Source of the DNA: an uncultured Eubacteriales bacterium
Lineage (GTDB): Bacteria > Bacillota > Clostridia > Christensenellales > CAG-138
DNA length: 47,443 bases
Assembly (NCBI GenBank): GCA_900546845.1
Contig: UREK01000016.1
Coordinates: forward strand, 1-47,443
Direction of reading: 5' to 3'
Shown piece after piece: positions 8,198 to 16,684 of the stretch. The notes under the pieces were generated by a model. The model was not told the DNA's origin, searched no databases, and was given only the letters and a program-made list of their open reading frames with translations. Positions within the stretch are counted from its first letter, which is position 1, and each line of letters opens with the position of its first letter. The position numbers and the translations under genes were made by a program.

Positions 8198-9847
8198 ATG
8201 GATATGGAAAAGAAACAGTCCTCCTTTGTGCAGGGCGCGGCGATCCTCGGCGCCGCGGGCCTGATCGTCAAAATCATCGGCGCGCTGTTCCGCGTGCCGC
8301 TTGCCAACCAGGTCGGCCCGGAGGGTATGAGCTATTATGAGGTCGCCTACCCATATTATTCCGGCCTTCTCGTGATCGCCTCCGCAGGGCTGCCGACAGC
8401 CATTTCCAAAATGGTGAGCGAGCGCGTGACCATGCGCGATTACCGCGGCGCGCGCGAGGTGTTCGTCACGGCGCGCACGCTCCTTTGCGCCATCGGCGTC
8501 GTGCTCGGGCTGCTCATGTTCCTCCTCGCCAAGCCGCTTGCGGCAAGCTCCGGGCTGGACGCGGCGTATCTTTCCTTCCAGGCGTTCGCCCCCGCGCTGC
8601 TGTTCGTCTCCATCATGTGCGCCTACCGGGGCTACCTGCAGGGCATGCAGCAGATGGCCGGCACCGCCGTCTCCCAGATTGTGGAGCAGCTGGGCAAGCT
8701 CTGCATCGGCCTTGCGCTTGCTGTCAAACTTTTGCCCAAGGGGCCGGAATATGCGGCTATGGGCGCGATCATCGGCGTAACGGCGAGCGAGCTCATCGCG
8801 CTCGGCGTCATTTGGCTGATGTACCGCATGAAGAAGCGCAGCTTTGACGCGAAGCTGCGCAAAAGCCCCAAAACCAAGCCGCGCGGCTTTGGGCGCATCT
8901 CGAAAAGCCTTCTCAAAATCGCAGTCCCCGTCACCATCGGCGCCTCCATCAGCTCCCTTGCGGGCATCGTGGACGTGGCGTTTATCATCAACATTTTGAC
9001 CGACAACCTCGGCTATGAGACCTCGCTTGCGCAGACCGCCTTCTCGCTGCTACGCACCAACGTCTCGACGCTTACCAACATGCCCGGCGTGCTGACTATG
9101 GCGCTTGCGATGAGCCTTGTGCCCGCGATCTCGGCCGCCATGGCCAGGCGCGACAGCGCGGGCGTGCGCGGCGCTTCCCGCATGGGCCTCAAGCTCGCGC
9201 TCATCATCGGCCTGCCGTGCGCTGCCGGCCTCTTCGTGCTGGCCGCGCCCATTCTTTCTCTGCTTTACCCCAGGCTGACCGAAGCGGAGCTTGCCCTCGC
9301 GGCCGACCTGATGCACACGGCCTCCATCGGCGTGGTATTCCTTTCCATGGTGCAGACGATGACCGGCGTGCTCCAAGGCATGGGCAAGCAGAACGTGCCG
9401 GTGTTCAACCTGTTCATCGGCTTCCTGCTCAAGGTGGTGACACTCATCGTCCTCATGAACATCCCCTCCGTAAACATCCAGGGCGCGGCAGTCTCCACCG
9501 TGGCCTGCTATGCGTTTGCCGGCATTGCCGACACCATCTATACCAAACGGCGCGCACGGCTCAAGCTCCCGCTGTTCGACGTGTTCGGCAAGCCGCTTTT
9601 CGCCTCGCTTGTTATGGGCGTGGTGGTGCATTTTGCCCACGCCGCGCTCAGCAAGGGCGGGCATGAAACGCTTGCGACGCTCGCCGCCGTCTGCGCGGGC
9701 GTGGCGGTCTATGCGCTGCTCGCGGTGCTCCTCCGGATGTTCTCCTATGAGGAGCTCGCGTTGATCCCGGGCGGCGCGAAGCTGCGCCGTTTGCTTTACC
9801 CAAAAGGAAACCCCAGCGGAAATCCAAGCAAAGGAACGGAACAATGA
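8198..9847 (+). CDS. SpoVB/MurJ-like polysaccharide (lipid II) flippase
   Basis: This 549-residue, roughly 14-segment membrane protein belongs to the MATE/MOP flippase superfamily (SpoVB, MurJ, YtgP). It opens QSSFVQGAAILGAAGLIVKI and contains GPEGMSYYEVAYP and a central YLQGMQQM motif. The partners move undecaprenyl-linked sugar precursors across the membrane; in spore formers SpoVB acts in cortex synthesis. The exact substrate is not shown. ATG 8198 is preferred over the upstream TTG at 8183. It overlaps the following mazG by 4 bp (ATGA). Confidence 0.88.
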   Translation: MDMEKKQSSFVQGAAILGAAGLIVKIIGALFRVPLANQVGPEGMSYYEVAYPYYSGLLVIASAGLPTAISKMVSERVTMRDYRGAREVFVTARTLLCAIGVVLGLLMFLLAKPLAASSGLDAAYLSFQAFAPALLFVSIMCAYRGYLQGMQQMAGTAVSQIVEQLGKLCIGLALAVKLLPKGPEYAAMGAIIGVTASELIALGVIWLMYRMKKRSFDAKLRKSPKTKPRGFGRISKSLLKIAVPVTIGASISSLAGIVDVAFIINILTDNLGYETSLAQTAFSLLRTNVSTLTNMPGVLTMALAMSLVPAISAAMARRDSAGVRGASRMGLKLALIIGLPCAAGLFVLAAPILSLLYPRLTEAELALAADLMHTASIGVVFLSMVQTMTGVLQGMGKQNVPVFNLFIGFLLKVVTLIVLMNIPSVNIQGAAVSTVACYAFAGIADTIYTKRRARLKLPLFDVFGKPLFASLVMGVVVHFAHAALSKGGHETLATLAAVCAGVAVYALLAVLLRMFSYEELALIPGGAKLRRLLYPKGNPSGNPSKGTEQ

Positions 9848-11283
9848 AAACCATCACCATTGCGCCGCTTGCGACGCCAAAAAGCATCCCTCTCGCCGTT
9901 TGGGAGGCTGTGACACATGCGCCCCGTCTGTTTTTGCAGACGGCGGAGCATCCCTGCGCCCGCCCCATCTTTGCGGCGGGGCTCCCATTTGAAAGCATGG
10001 ACGACCTCTATGAAAGCGCGGAGGATTTCGACGCGCTTGCCGGTGCGATCGCGCAGCGGCTCCTTTCTGCGGAAAGGGACGCGGTATACGCTGTGCCTGG
10101 CCGCGGTGTTGGCGCAGCGCAGCTTTCCGCCATCCGCAAGGCCGTGGAAGGCGCGGGCGCGCGCCTGCGCCTCCTGCCCGCATCCGGCTATGCGGAGGCC
10201 GCCCTTGCGTCGCTCCCGGAACCGCTGCCTGCGGGCGATCTGCGCATCCTGCCCGCGACGGCGCTCCCCTGCCCGCTCGACCCTTACGTGCCGCTGTGCA
10301 TCGAAGAGATCGACACGCGCATGCGCGCGGGCGAAGTGAAGCTCGCCCTGTTGGAATACTATCCGGACGAGTTCCCCGTCTGGCTCTGCACGATGGACGC
10401 TTCCGGCGGTTACGCCGCCCGTTCCCTGCCGCTTTACGAACTGGACAGGCAGGACGGCTTCTTTGCCGCGAGCACGCTCATCCTGCGCGCCGCGGCGTTT
10501 GGGGAGCTTTCGCGCCACGGCGTGGACGGACTCGAACGGGTGATGAAGCGCCTGCGCGCGCCCGGCGGCTGCCCCTGGGATGCGGAGCAGACGCACATCT
10601 CCCTGCGCGGCGACCTGCTGGAGGAATCCTACGAGGTGCTGGACGCGATCGACCGAGCGGACGCAGACGCCCTCTGCGAGGAGCTGGGCGACCTGCTTTT
10701 GCAGGTGGTGTTCCACGCGCAGATCGAGGAAGAACTTTCCTCCTTCACCCTGCGGGACGTTTGCACCGGCATCGTGCAGAAGCTCGTCTACCGGCATCCG
10801 CACGTTTTTGGCGGAACGCGCGTAACCGGTTCGGATGAAGTGCTCGTGAACTGGGAAAACCTAAAAAAGAAGGAAAAGCATCAGGAAACCGTCGCGGACA
10901 TGATGAACGCCGTTCCCCGCGGCTTCCCGGCGCTGATGCGCGCGAAGAAGGTGCAAAAGAAAGCCGCGCACGTTGGCTTTGACTGGCCGGACGCAAGCGG
11001 CGCTCTGGACAAGGTCGAGGAGGAGACACGCGAACTGCGCGAGGCGGCCGCGCGCGGCGAGGGGGAATCCCGCATCGCGGAAGAACTGGGGGATCTGCTG
11101 TTTTCCGTAGTCAACGCGGCCCGTTTGCTCCATTTGGACGGCGAGCTTGCGCTCGCCGCGGCGACTGAAAAATTTGTCGCAAGGTTCACAAAAATGGAGC
11201 AGCTTGTTTTATCCGAAGGGCTTACGCTTGAGGCGCTCGACCTTCCTGCGCTCGATGCGTTCTGGGAGCGCATAAAGTGCTGA
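9844..11283 (+). CDS. mazG: MazG nucleoside triphosphate pyrophosphohydrolase with degenerate methylase-like N-terminus (YabN type)
   Basis: This 479-residue protein matches the YabN layout. Residues 1-215 resemble a tetrapyrrole methylase domain, and two MazG repeats cover about 225-479. The first has RLRAPGGCPWDAEQTH, EESYEVLDAI and EELGDLLLQVVFHA; the second has KVEEETRELREA and EELGDLLFSVVNAA. MazG hydrolyses NTPs to NMP and PPi. The methylase half lacks the usual N-terminal glycine motif (it reads TITIAPLATP), so its catalysis is doubtful. It is translationally coupled to the flippase gene and followed by hup. Confidence 0.93.
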   Translation: MKTITIAPLATPKSIPLAVWEAVTHAPRLFLQTAEHPCARPIFAAGLPFESMDDLYESAEDFDALAGAIAQRLLSAERDAVYAVPGRGVGAAQLSAIRKAVEGAGARLRLLPASGYAEAALASLPEPLPAGDLRILPATALPCPLDPYVPLCIEEIDTRMRAGEVKLALLEYYPDEFPVWLCTMDASGGYAARSLPLYELDRQDGFFAASTLILRAAAFGELSRHGVDGLERVMKRLRAPGGCPWDAEQTHISLRGDLLEESYEVLDAIDRADADALCEELGDLLLQVVFHAQIEEELSSFTLRDVCTGIVQKLVYRHPHVFGGTRVTGSDEVLVNWENLKKKEKHQETVADMMNAVPRGFPALMRAKKVQKKAAHVGFDWPDASGALDKVEEETRELREAAARGEGESRIAEELGDLLFSVVNAARLLHLDGELALAAATEKFVARFTKMEQLVLSEGLTLEALDLPALDAFWERIKC

Positions 11284-11311
11284 TTTTATAAGAGAATCGG
11301 GCAAAAAGGGC

Positions 11312-11340
11312 TTGTACAATCGTGGAAAGGCTGATACAAT
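11312..11340 (+). promoter_or_regulatory. hup promoter
   Basis: TTGTAC (11312-11317), a 17-bp spacer and TACAAT (11335-11340) lie 45 bp upstream of hup. An AGGAGG site follows at about 11372. Confidence 0.75.
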
Positions 11341-11385
11341 AAATGGCGGACAAAATCCGTTTAAAACATCAGGAGGATATTAGAC

Positions 11386-11658
11386 ATGAATAAAACCGAA
11401 TTGATCGCTGCCGTGGCTGAAAAGAGCGGCATCTCCAAGAAGGACGCCGAGAAGGCCGTTGCCGCTGCGCTCTCCACCATCACCGAAGCCCTTCAGGCTG
11501 GTGACAAAGTTCAGCTCGTCGGCTTTGGCGTATTTGAAGTCCGTGAGCGCCCTGCGCACAAGGGTCACAACCCCATGACCGGCGCCGAGATCGAGATCGC
11601 TGCGAGCAAGGCCCCCGCCTTCAAGGCCGGCAAGGCCCTCAAGGAAGCGCTCAACTAA
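11386..11658 (+). CDS. hup: HU-family nucleoid DNA-binding protein
   Basis: This 90-residue protein is standard HU size. It starts MNKTELIAAVAEKSGISKKD and contains the beta-arm core GFGVFEVRERPAHKGHNPMTG and the C-terminal FKAGKALKEALN, all canonical. It binds and bends DNA as a dimer and organises the nucleoid. AGGAGG is well placed before the ATG, the gene has its own promoter, and a strong intrinsic terminator follows. The yabN-hup order is typical of Firmicutes. Confidence 0.98.
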   Translation: MNKTELIAAVAEKSGISKKDAEKAVAAALSTITEALQAGDKVQLVGFGVFEVRERPAHKGHNPMTGAEIEIAASKAPAFKAGKALKEALN

Positions 11659-11676
11659 TCTTTATTCCGAAAATGG

Positions 11677-11707
11677 AAAGGCGCGAACCTTATGGTTCGC
11701 GCCTTTT
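11677..11707 (+). terminator. hup terminator
   Basis: A 13-bp stem (11677-11689 with 11694-11706, loop TTAT) ends in TTTT. The core GGCGCGAACC/GGTTCGCGCC appears again as a perfect 24-bp palindrome at 11875-11898 on the far side of repeat R3. Confidence 0.9.
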
Positions 11708-11710
11708 AGG

Positions 11711-11871
11711 CTGTCGATCAAGTGGCAAATGCCACTTGATCGAGGTTTGCACAGCGCGCTTGCGCCGTTAGCGCGGCAAGGCTTTTCGCTCGCACCGCAC
11801 AGGTCGCTGCTCGCGATTGAAAGTCAAGGGCTGCGGCCCTTGACAATCCCTGAGAGACTTTTTCGGCAAGC
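11711..11871 (+). repeat. Dispersed repeat, copy R3
   Basis: This copy begins CTGTCGATCAAG with a perfect 14-bp hairpin (11714-11727 with 11730-11743). It then shares with R1 the blocks GCGCGCTTGCGCC, CAAGGCTTTTCGCTC, CACCGCACAGGTCGCTGCTC and GTCAAGGGC-TGCG-GCCCTTGAC, ending GAGAGACTTTTTCGGCAAGC. It fills the gap between hup and the surface-protein gene. No gene is seen from 11659 to 12010. Confidence 0.82.
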
Positions 11872-11874
11872 TGA

Positions 11875-11898
11875 GGCGCGAACCATATGGTTCGCGCC
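11875..11898. repeat. Perfect 24-bp palindrome duplicating the hup terminator stem
   Basis: GGCGCGAACCAT followed by its reverse complement ATGGTTCGCGCC. It differs from the hup terminator core only in the loop and bounds R3 on the right. Confidence 0.85.
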
Positions 11899-12010
11899 CT
11901 TGTGTTTGCTGGAAAGGCCTCTCCCGGGAAAGATGATACGCAACGCTTCCCTTCCCCTTTTCACAACAGCTTGAGGGCTGCCGCAGCCCGCAGCCCCCGC
12001 AGGCCGGTTT

Positions 12011-15000
12011 TTATGATTTGTGTTTTCCAGGATGCTTTTTCTTCCCTGCAAGCCCAATTATGGCAAGCAAAGCGCCTGCCGCCAGGATGGGAAGCCACAC
12101 GGGATACCGGAACACGCCTGTGTGGGGCGGTTCTGGTTTGTCCGGAACGTCCGGCTGGACCGGGTCTATTGGGGGCACGTCCGGTATATCGTCGTTGATG
12201 ATCGTAAAAGTCATCCCCTGTTTCTCCGTGCTTGCGGTAAAGCCATTCGGAATATTCAGTTCCTCCACGATCCAGTTGTAACGGCTGTCCAGCCCATTCC
12301 AGGTATGCTGCCAACCGTTATCCCCCGTAAGCTCCGCCGTCGCATATAGCTTGCCGTCCTGCAGAAGCGCCACGGTGACAAGCTCCGCAGCTTTTCCGCT
12401 GTCATCCAGCTTCCAGACCTTCTTTACTGTAACATCGACAGTGTCCCCATCGGGACTGCCGCGGTCCTTATGGTTGTTGAAATGGGCCTCAGCGGTCTGG
12501 TCTGCAGGGATATTCCCCGCATCCCCGGTTTTGGTCACGGTGTAGCCGGCGTTATCGCTCTCCGTGACGGTATATCCGATTCCGGCGGGCAGGCCTTCGG
12601 CCGTTTTGCTTTCGCCGTCTTTCAAGGTGAAAACGGCCTTCCCTTCCGTAAAGGTCATGTCTCCATATGGGCCTGCGAACGTGGAATCCGCAAGGGCAAC
12701 GGTAAACTGGAAGTCCTTGCTGTGATCGGCCCCATCTCCGGAAACGGTTTTGGAAACGGTCAGGCTGCCCGTCTTGGGAGCAGGCGGAAGGGGGGAATAG
12801 GTATTTGTGGCAACAATAGTTCCCGCCATACCATTAAACGCAGCCTCCGAATAACTGGGCGTGAAGCCCTCCGGCACGGGATCCTCCGCCACTGCATACT
12901 TTACTTTGTCCGGCTTATCCGTAAGCCCGGTAAAGGAGGCCGTCCATCCGTTTTCCTTGTTCAGCGTAACCGGCCCAAGTTTTTCTTCGCCGATCTTCAG
13001 ATAGACGCTGACTGCCGTTTTCTTTTCCTCCGGCGTATCATTCGACCACGCCTTTTTCACGGTGACAGAATAAGTTTCCTCATCCGGTGTGCCGATGATC
13101 AGATTTCCATTGGTGCCGATGCCGCCGCCTCGGGAGGCGGTGTTGTTAGCGATAATCAGCTTTGCTTCACCTTCTGCCGCTGTTTTGTCAGCATCAGATA
13201 CAATGTTTTTCAGGGAGACAGACCCTTTCTCATTCTCCGTGTGCACATACGGCACCGCATGGGTATATTCATTATACCGTATTCCATTTTCGCTCGGCGT
13301 GCCAAGGCCAATGCTTTCGTTATGGTGGTGCTCATGTGCACTGGTGGAAAAACTGGTTACTCCGCCGTCCAAATAGTAATGGTTCAGCCCGCCGCCCAGC
13401 ATCCTGGCATACAGGGTCACAGACGAGTTGCTGAGAAGTTTGGCATAGGAAGCGAAGTCGTCGCCAGCTCCGGGGTTAGGTATCAAAATACCTTTTTCTT
13501 CCTGTGCGGTATTATCATACACTGCCCCGCCGTCGGTCACATAGACCTTGATATCGCCGGTGCGGCAGGCCCAGATGCCGCCGCCCATGGAGGTGGCGGT
13601 GTTTTCTTTGACCACAGTATTATAAAGCCGCAAGGTAGCTTCCTTATGCACATAGATTCCGCCGCCGTAGCCAGTCTCACAGGTAGATTGATTGCCGGTG
13701 ATCAGGCCGGCAGATATCGTGCCATCGCTTTCCGTATAAATACCGCCGCCCAGATATTCGCACGTGTTTCCTTCAATCGTACCGCCATTCATGATAAATG
13801 TAACGTCTTTTCCATTCAGATAGATCCCACCGCCTTTGGCCCCGACGCTCTCAACTGTACAGCTTGAAATCGTTCCGTCATTCAGCGTAAACGCAACGTT
13901 ATCTTGCGCCCAGATGCCGCCGCCCTGGGCAGCCGTACAACCCGTTATTTTCCCGCTATGCATAGTAAATTCAACGATACCACTTAGAAAAATACCGCCG
14001 CCATGCAAGTCAGAGCTACATTTCGAAATCGTTGCGCCGCCACCGCTGTCCGCGTTCCGGGCTGCCGCCGCGCCCATGGTAACGACAGCACTGTTTTGGG
14101 CACACACCGCACCGCCATTTTTCCCAGCTTCACTTTCCGAAATTGTTCCCGCAGACATATTAAATACTGCGGCATTGTCGCTACCATTGTTCACATAAAC
14201 GGCGCCGCCGTTGCCTTTTGCGGAGCATTCGCTGATTGCCCCGCCATTCATATTAAATGTTCCGCCGTTGACACAGACACCGCCGCCATTGGTTGCAGAG
14301 CATCCGCTGATCGTGCCGCCGGTCATGGCAAAGGCAGCGGGACAAGAACCAATTATACTGACACCGCCACCGCTGGAGAAGAAGTCAGCATCAGTGGTAA
14401 CATGGCAGTCCTCAATGCGCCCGCCGCTCATGGTAAAGGTAATGCCGGGGGCCTTATAGCTCTGAAGAATCACGCCGCGGCTCTGGTGGCTATGATTCCC
14501 CCGGATCACGCCGCCGGACATTTCAAACGCCGCATTGTTATCCAAGCAGACAATCGCCTTTGACAGATTTGCCCTACCTGAGCATAAGGTACCACCCTCA
14601 AGATGAAAATAGCTGTTTTTTCCGCCCACATTGACCAAAGACCGCAACGCAATATTGCTTGTAGTAATGGTCAAGTTGCCAGCGTTGATTTCAAGGCTAC
14701 TACTCCCACCTATGCTGATGCAGTTGGTGCGGGTGGGGTCATCGTCAGTAAAATTACTTTCAATAATATTGAGAGTGATTGTGTGCTTTGCGTTGGAAGT
14801 CAAAACAATATGCTTTCCGGTTACCGTCACAGGCCTGTCCAGCGTCATATCTCCCATGATGATAATGGTCGTAGGATCGGCCTTGGTTCCGTTCGTAGCA
14901 TTGATTGCGTCCTGCAGTGAAGTGTACAGCTCGTCACCGACTTTGATCAGATTATCCACGCTGCCGCCGGTCATAGTAAACTGAGCGGTTGACCTAACAG

Positions 15001-16219
15001 AGATCAAATTACCATTGTCTGAGGGACAATCCGTCACAGTCCCACCGGTCATACTGAAATCAGCGCCCGACTTTAGATAGATGCCGCTGCCGTCCGGGGC
15101 GGAACAGCCGGAAATGGTGCCGCCGCTCATGGTAAAGGTTCCCACACCCATGGCGACCGCGCCGCCCTTGGAAGACGCGCTGCAATTCTCAATGCGTCCG
15201 CCTCTCATCTGAAAGGTAATCTCTCTGTTATTGTTTACGCAAACACCGCCGCCTTGATTTTCTGTATGACAGTCGGTGATCAAGCCGCCTGTCATCGTAA
15301 ACGCAACGGGGCTCGACGCATTGTTTTCTATCCATTCCTGCAAGTACACGCCCACGCTCTCGTGCTCCTCATTGCCGCGGATCGTTCCGCCGGACAGGGT
15401 GAAGCTACCCCCGCCATCCACGCAGACGATTCCCCTGGATATATCAGCATTGCCGGAGGATAGCTCGCCGCCAGCTAACTCAAACTCAGACCCTGCGCCA
15501 TAAACATTCACCAAAGCCCGAAATGTGTCATTCCCTGTGGTAACTGTTACATTGCCTCCAATGGAAAGGAAACCGCCATTCGTTATGCCGAAGCCATTGG
15601 AACCAGTGGCATCCGTTGTGGGAATGTTGAAAACAATACTATGTGTAGCCGATGAAATCAAGGTAATATTTTTCGAGCTGATATGGATTCCTTCCGTAAC
15701 CAATACATCGTCAATGAGTTCAATGCTGGTGGGAGTGTTCACAGGGGTTGTATTGATTGCCTCTTCCAGTGAGGAATACTCCGCCTCGCCGATCACGGCC
15801 ACAGTGCCCTCGGCCCACTGGGATGTATTCCCGTCCGTGTCTCTATCGCCGTCTCCTTCGGCGGGGGTGTCGTCTGGGTCTGTGCTTTCGTTGCTAGACG
15901 ATTGTTCCAGCGCATCGTCGTCCCCGGGTTCGTCCTCATCCTGCTGTTCTGAGTCGTCCGAATTGGTGCTGTCGGGATTATCCCCGCCGTCATCGGTAGA
16001 GGACAATACACAATCGCCCTCGTGTCCCTCCGCAAGGGTACAGCCCTCAGTCGCCGTGCAGGCGGCCAGAGCCGTGGCCTCGTCCGTCTCACCGGCAGGG
16101 AGTGGCTCAGTATCACTTGTTCCGGGTTCTTCGCCCGGGGCGTTTACCGCAAATGCGACCATAGGCAGGCTTGCCAGAAGGCAGAGCGCCAGCAGGCCAG
16201 CTAAAAATATTCTTTTCAT
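12011..16219 (-). CDS. Large cell-surface protein: beta-helix repeats, Cna-B-like domains, C-terminal anchor
   Basis: This 1402-residue protein has a signal peptide (1-24: MKRIFLAGLLALCLLASLPM, then VAFA) and an acidic Ser/Asp-rich linker (about 72-137). Two homologous right-handed beta-helix units follow: one starts IGEAEYSSLEEAIN (143), the other VGDELYTSLQDAIN (427). Both are built of FTMSGGTISGCSA/GGGVYV rungs. From about 1070 come Cna-B-like modules (SVTVKKAWSNDTPEEKK, GSLTVSKTVSGDG, VDVTVKKVWKLDDSGKA), then a Pro-rich stretch, PPHTG, a membrane segment and a basic tail. PPHTG may be a noncanonical sortase signal; no sortase gene is in the window. It is probably an adhesin. AGGAG precedes the ATG. 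It lies downstream of the degenerate recombinase and may depend on the invertible promoter at 17.7 kb. Confidence 0.88.
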   Translation of the reverse strand: MKRIFLAGLLALCLLASLPMVAFAVNAPGEEPGTSDTEPLPAGETDEATALAACTATEGCTLAEGHEGDCVLSSTDDGGDNPDSTNSDDSEQQDEDEPGDDDALEQSSSNESTDPDDTPAEGDGDRDTDGNTSQWAEGTVAVIGEAEYSSLEEAINTTPVNTPTSIELIDDVLVTEGIHISSKNITLISSATHSIVFNIPTTDATGSNGFGITNGGFLSIGGNVTVTTGNDTFRALVNVYGAGSEFELAGGELSSGNADISRGIVCVDGGGSFTLSGGTIRGNEEHESVGVYLQEWIENNASSPVAFTMTGGLITDCHTENQGGGVCVNNNREITFQMRGGRIENCSASSKGGAVAMGVGTFTMSGGTISGCSAPDGSGIYLKSGADFSMTGGTVTDCPSDNGNLISVRSTAQFTMTGGSVDNLIKVGDELYTSLQDAINATNGTKADPTTIIIMGDMTLDRPVTVTGKHIVLTSNAKHTITLNIIESNFTDDDPTRTNCISIGGSSSLEINAGNLTITTSNIALRSLVNVGGKNSYFHLEGGTLCSGRANLSKAIVCLDNNAAFEMSGGVIRGNHSHQSRGVILQSYKAPGITFTMSGGRIEDCHVTTDADFFSSGGGVSIIGSCPAAFAMTGGTISGCSATNGGGVCVNGGTFNMNGGAISECSAKGNGGAVYVNNGSDNAAVFNMSAGTISESEAGKNGGAVCAQNSAVVTMGAAAARNADSGGGATISKCSSDLHGGGIFLSGIVEFTMHSGKITGCTAAQGGGIWAQDNVAFTLNDGTISSCTVESVGAKGGGIYLNGKDVTFIMNGGTIEGNTCEYLGGGIYTESDGTISAGLITGNQSTCETGYGGGIYVHKEATLRLYNTVVKENTATSMGGGIWACRTGDIKVYVTDGGAVYDNTAQEEKGILIPNPGAGDDFASYAKLLSNSSVTLYARMLGGGLNHYYLDGGVTSFSTSAHEHHHNESIGLGTPSENGIRYNEYTHAVPYVHTENEKGSVSLKNIVSDADKTAAEGEAKLIIANNTASRGGGIGTNGNLIIGTPDEETYSVTVKKAWSNDTPEEKKTAVSVYLKIGEEKLGPVTLNKENGWTASFTGLTDKPDKVKYAVAEDPVPEGFTPSYSEAAFNGMAGTIVATNTYSPLPPAPKTGSLTVSKTVSGDGADHSKDFQFTVALADSTFAGPYGDMTFTEGKAVFTLKDGESKTAEGLPAGIGYTVTESDNAGYTVTKTGDAGNIPADQTAEAHFNNHKDRGSPDGDTVDVTVKKVWKLDDSGKAAELVTVALLQDGKLYATAELTGDNGWQHTWNGLDSRYNWIVEELNIPNGFTASTEKQGMTFTIINDDIPDVPPIDPVQPDVPDKPEPPHTGVFRYPVWLPILAAGALLAIIGLAGKKKHPGKHKS

Positions 16220-16510
16220 CCCCTGTTTTCTCCTTTTCTATTTTCATATGTATGGATGCGGGATTTACGCACAATGAACCAATATAACTCATTCAGCTCC
16301 AAAACCTTTCTTACGCCCTGCCGCTTACCCCAGAATAGTACCAGTCCCAGTTCCCTCGTTTCTTCCGGATAAGCCCTCTTTTTCGGGTCTATAGCGCATG
16401 TTGTCCTCACATCCCTTGCACAGGTATCGCTGTGTCCCCGATCGGTTGTTTCCCTTTCTGAACCCACAGGCCGTACTTCCACACTCCAGGCGTCTTCTCC
16501 ATTTCTCTTC
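16217..16510 (-). pseudogene. Frameshifted transposase-like zinc-ribbon/HTH remnant
   Basis: Three minus-strand frames join into what looks like one decayed transposase N-terminus. The frame starting near 16503 gives PGVWKYGLWVQKG. Shifted by one base comes NNRSGTQRYLCKGC, a zinc-ribbon signature. Shifted again comes RAYPEETRELGLVLFW with GVRKVLELNELY, resembling the following helix-turn-helix. The pattern recalls IS1/IS1595-type transposases; the family is not certain. The 465-bp gap between the surface protein and the degenerate recombinase holds nothing else recognisable. Confidence 0.55.
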
Positions 16511-16684
16511 TGTTTTTTATTGCATCATCTTAAATGCTTTTATATCGCTTTCTAAATCAGCCGCCGTCCGTAGCCTGGGCTGACCGCTCCGCGGGAGCCC
16601 TGGATGCTGCTCAGAAGCCACAGATCGGAGCGGTACCCGCATCCCATCTGGATCGGCATAGCATACTGCAAAAAAGCATGCGTT

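Noticed and set aside
12470..13867. 465-codon open frame on the plus strand
   Set aside because: Antisense to the Gly/Thr-repeat surface protein; repetitive composition keeps the reverse frame open.
12900..15500. Regular spaced repeats that could suggest a CRISPR array
   Set aside because: They are in-frame beta-helix rungs of one protein, not identical repeats with unique spacers.
16216..16482. 88-codon ORF directly upstream of the surface protein
   Set aside because: Only its second half looks protein-like. Together with neighbouring frames it reads as a frameshifted transposase remnant, so it is listed as a pseudogene.
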